Part shown: positions 61,879 to 64,000 of the stretch, in pieces
Layout: each line of letters opens with the position of its first letter
Numbering within the stretch: the first letter of the stretch is position 1
Assembly (NCBI GenBank): GCA_039978895.1
Contig: JBDWAL010000060.1
Coordinates: 1-64,000, forward strand
Direction of reading: 5' to 3'
Origin: Aliishimia sp039978895
GTDB lineage: Bacteria > Pseudomonadota > Alphaproteobacteria > Rhodobacterales > Rhodobacteraceae
Length of the DNA: 64,000 bases
The notes under the pieces: generated by a model
Database searches by the model: none
The model's input: the letters and a program-made list of their open reading frames with translations, nothing else
What the model was told of the DNA's origin: nothing
Position numbers and translations under genes: made by a program

Positions 61879-63195
61879 ATGTCAGCAACAGATCTTTCAT
61901 CATTGGAACAGCGCGTTCTGGGCCACATCACCGAGGACCGCTGGCTCAAGCTGGCGTCCGAGTTGATCCGTACGGGTCAGCCGCGCTCCGGCAATCCGCT
62001 TGATCCGGATATGCCCGGTGGTGAGGAAGAAGCGATTGCGATGCTCACTGCGGGCAAGCTGGAAGCCTTGGGTATGCAGGTCGAGACATATGCCAATGTG
62101 CCCGGTCGGCCCAATGTTGTAGCAACCCTCAAGGGCACGGGGGACGGGCCGTCCCTAATGATGAACGACCATCTTGATACTTACCCTGTTGTTGAGCCTG
62201 AAAAATGGACGATGACGGATGGCAAACCCTATGAGGCGAAGCGCCATGGTGATCTGCTTTACGCCCGTGGAACGTCGGACACGCGGGGCAACATGGCGTC
62301 TTGTCTGTTGGCCGCACAGGCTTTGATCCAAGAGGGTGTGACCTTTGAGGGCGATCTTATGTACTGCTTTTGCGTTGATGAAGAACGCGATGGCACGCAT
62401 GGGTCAATCTATCTGACCAAAGAACTGGGTATTCGCGCAGATTATTCCATCACGGCTGAACCAACGGCGTGGGGCGGTCCGGTCGATCCGGATGCTAAGG
62501 GCCAGCTGCCCGATTGGGGGATCAACCTGTCGGTTGCCAATTCCGGTCACTGCTTGGTGGATATCGCGATCACAGGAGAAAAGGGCCACATCTGGCGCCC
62601 TGATGTGATCGTTAATCCGATCAATGAAGCTGCCGCCCTTATCCCGTTACTGGAGCAAATGACCTTTACCCATGAGGCGGACCCCTTTCCCGGACACACA
62701 CCGCCCTGCATCACCGTTGTGCGCATACGCGGGGGGCTGCCCGGTGAGATGCAGTTTTCGCCGGATACTTGCGTGATCACGCTTGCGGTTGTTGGCATCG
62801 TGCCGGGCATGACGATGGATACAGTCCTGTCGGACATCAACACTATCACCCGGTCTGTCACGGAAGGATCGAACCGCATCAGCGCTACGGTAAATCAAGT
62901 GCCGGGATCATTGTTCGTTGACGCGACACCGCCTGTGCCGATGGATCAGGAACCTTGTGTCTCGCTTGTGCGCGCTTCTGAACGGTTGTTGGGGCAAACA
63001 CCGGAACCCAACCGCAAGAACGCTTTTAACGACACGATCCGCTTGCGCGAATTTGGCATGAACGCGGTAACCTTTGGCCCCGGTGAAGACGGCTGGGCGG
63101 CAGACAATGAATGGATTTCCATCACCAAAAGTGTTGCCGCCGCACAGATATATGCACTGACTATTATGGATATCCTCAAGGTGTCGTCCAAATGA
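61879..63195 (+). CDS. M20-family metallopeptidase (ArgE/DapE/ACY1 type)
   Basis: 438-aa zinc hydrolase. Metal ligands are visible in MMNDHLDTYPV (H-x-D), RGTSDTRGNMASCL (bridging Asp), CVDEERDGTHG (catalytic and ligand Glu) and SITAEPT. Members release amino acids from N-acyl or dipeptide substrates. ATG 61879, with GAGGA upstream, is preferred over the TTG at 61864. It overlaps the ABC permease gene by 4 bp, so its substrate is probably what the transporter imports. Confidence 0.88.
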   Translation: MSATDLSSLEQRVLGHITEDRWLKLASELIRTGQPRSGNPLDPDMPGGEEEAIAMLTAGKLEALGMQVETYANVPGRPNVVATLKGTGDGPSLMMNDHLDTYPVVEPEKWTMTDGKPYEAKRHGDLLYARGTSDTRGNMASCLLAAQALIQEGVTFEGDLMYCFCVDEERDGTHGSIYLTKELGIRADYSITAEPTAWGGPVDPDAKGQLPDWGINLSVANSGHCLVDIAITGEKGHIWRPDVIVNPINEAAALIPLLEQMTFTHEADPFPGHTPPCITVVRIRGGLPGEMQFSPDTCVITLAVVGIVPGMTMDTVLSDINTITRSVTEGSNRISATVNQVPGSLFVDATPPVPMDQEPCVSLVRASERLLGQTPEPNRKNAFNDTIRLREFGMNAVTFGPGEDGWAADNEWISITKSVAAAQIYALTIMDILKVSSK

Positions 63196-63971
63196 TAGAA
63201 GCCTTGCGCAGAAATCAACGGTCTTACCTGCTGTCTGCTGGATCGGTGACCGTGATGTTGCTTGCATGGGTTTTTGTGACTTCAACGGGAATCGCCAATG
63301 AACTGTTCCTGCCGGGGCCGCAGGCGATCTGGGATGCGTTCATAAAGGCGGCGACCAAAGGCTACCAGGGATCAACGCTGCTCGAACATGTCGGCGTCAG
63401 CCTGTGGCGCATTTTGGTGGCTTTTGCGATTGCCTGTGTGATTGGCATTCCCATGGGCATTCTGATGGGGGCCTCCAAAGACGCCGCCTCGATCCTCAAT
63501 CCGTTCATTGAATTCTACCGACCGTTGCCGCCGTTGGGGCTTTATACGCTGCTGGTTATGTGGCTTGGCATTGGTGAAGAAAGCAAGCTTGCATTGCTGT
63601 TTCTTGCAGCCCTTCCCGGTATCATCATCACGACCGTTCAAGCTGTGCACAGCATTGATCCTGTATACGTGCGCGCTGCGAAAGCACTGGGTGCAAACCG
63701 GGCCACGATCCTGCGCGAAATCTATCTGCCCGCGGCTGGTCCGATGATCCTTGCCGGTATGCGCATATCCCTTGGGTTCACCTACACGGTGCTTGTCGCG
63801 GCCGAGATTGTCGCGGCGACTGCTGGCATTGGCTGGATGATCTGGGATGCGGCGAAATTCCTGCTCTCGGATGTGGTGATTATGGGGCTGATCGTCCTTG
63901 GCCTGACGGGCATCGCGTTGGATCTGAGCATGCGTTACCTCGGCAAACTGCTGATGCCATGGACGCGATGA
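63192..63971 (+). CDS. TauC/SsuC-like ABC transporter permease
   Basis: 259-aa permease with six membrane segments and the EAA-loop pattern AAKALGANRATILREIYLPAAGPMILAGMRI. N-terminal FLPGPQAIWDAF and PFIEFYRPLPPLGLYTLLVMWLGIGEESK are typical of the nitrate/sulfonate/taurine family. Translation is coupled to the peptidase (ATGA). The next gene starts in its end. Confidence 0.9.
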   Translation: MIEALRRNQRSYLLSAGSVTVMLLAWVFVTSTGIANELFLPGPQAIWDAFIKAATKGYQGSTLLEHVGVSLWRILVAFAIACVIGIPMGILMGASKDAASILNPFIEFYRPLPPLGLYTLLVMWLGIGEESKLALLFLAALPGIIITTVQAVHSIDPVYVRAAKALGANRATILREIYLPAAGPMILAGMRISLGFTYTVLVAAEIVAATAGIGWMIWDAAKFLLSDVVIMGLIVLGLTGIALDLSMRYLGKLLMPWTR

Positions 63972-64000
63972 ACACGAATAAGAAACCAAATAAAACAACA
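63968..64000 (+). CDS. Partial gene, probable ABC transporter component
   Basis: ATG at 63968 overlaps the permease stop (ATGA) and opens a frame reading MNTNKKPNKTT to the window edge. By operon context it is likely the ATP-binding protein or substrate-binding protein of the TauABC-like transporter. Only 11 codons are visible, so the identity is positional inference. Confidence 0.45.
   Translation, partial: MNTNKKPNKTT

Noticed and set aside
1..64000. tRNA genes, CRISPR arrays, insertion sequences
   Set aside because: No tRNA-like T-loop/acceptor pattern, no regular spacer-repeat array and no transposase motif was seen on either strand.

Overview
The window looks like part of a plasmid or chromid of a marine alphaproteobacterium, most likely Rhodobacterales (Roseobacter group). 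The evidence is a Rep_3/RepB-type replication initiator divergent from a parAB operon, a TRAP transporter, BKACE, DUF2478, DUF4202 and TamAB genes of alphaproteobacterial style, and a moderate GC content. No rRNA, tRNA, CRISPR array or insertion sequence was recognised. All family calls come from reading motifs by eye; no searches were run.

Left part (about 2.4-19.8 kb, minus strand): a tightly packed 17-gene operon whose junctions are nearly all ATGA-type overlaps or gaps of a few bases. It encodes four complete but divergent FabH/KAS III-like enzymes, a fifth without the active-site Cys, a half-length sixth, three free-standing acyl carrier proteins, an AMP-dependent ligase, a DltA-like adenylation protein, a one-chain fusion of adenylation domain and cytochrome P450, a fold-III PLP decarboxylase of the BtrK/exosortase-associated type, a complete acyl-CoA dehydrogenase and a C-terminal half of another, an alpha/beta hydrolase and a MATE exporter. 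A FOXRED2-like flavin monooxygenase lies downstream (25-1935) and a 4'-phosphopantetheinyl transferase is divergent upstream (20210-20950). I read this as a biosynthetic locus for an amino-acid-derived, ACP-tethered small molecule. I cannot match it to a known product, and it is the best candidate here for an undescribed system.

Middle part (21-34 kb): a kynurenine operon (GntR regulator, tryptophan 2,3-dioxygenase, kynureninase), a remnant of an acyl-CoA ligase, an aldoxime dehydratase, DUF4202, a glutathione transferase, and a TetR-controlled operon with a TRAP transporter, a cyclase/formamidase-like hydrolase, a BKACE enzyme and an OsmC protein. The cyclase-family hydrolase could supply the formamidase step missing from the kynurenine operon.

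Replication and maintenance (34.1-38 kb): repB, an iteron-rich origin region, a likely parAB operator, parA, parB, and a pair of 20-bp palindrome-containing inverted repeats that is a strong parS candidate. A ccdAB toxin-antitoxin pair lies at 50.0-50.6 kb.

Right part (38-64 kb): DUF2478, an ABC transporter (ATPase and FtsX-like permease) with an AttH/CrtC-like partner, tamA-tamB, a PfkB sugar kinase, ccdAB, a glyoxalase/cupin protein with an XRE-cupin regulator, an ammonium transporter, a DUF900 lipoprotein hydrolase, an NrtS-like small membrane protein, a CaiB-type CoA transferase with a LysR regulator, an ORF broken by an in-frame amber codon, small hypothetical ORFs, and at the right edge a LysR regulator divergent from an M20 peptidase/TauC-like ABC permease operon that runs off the window.
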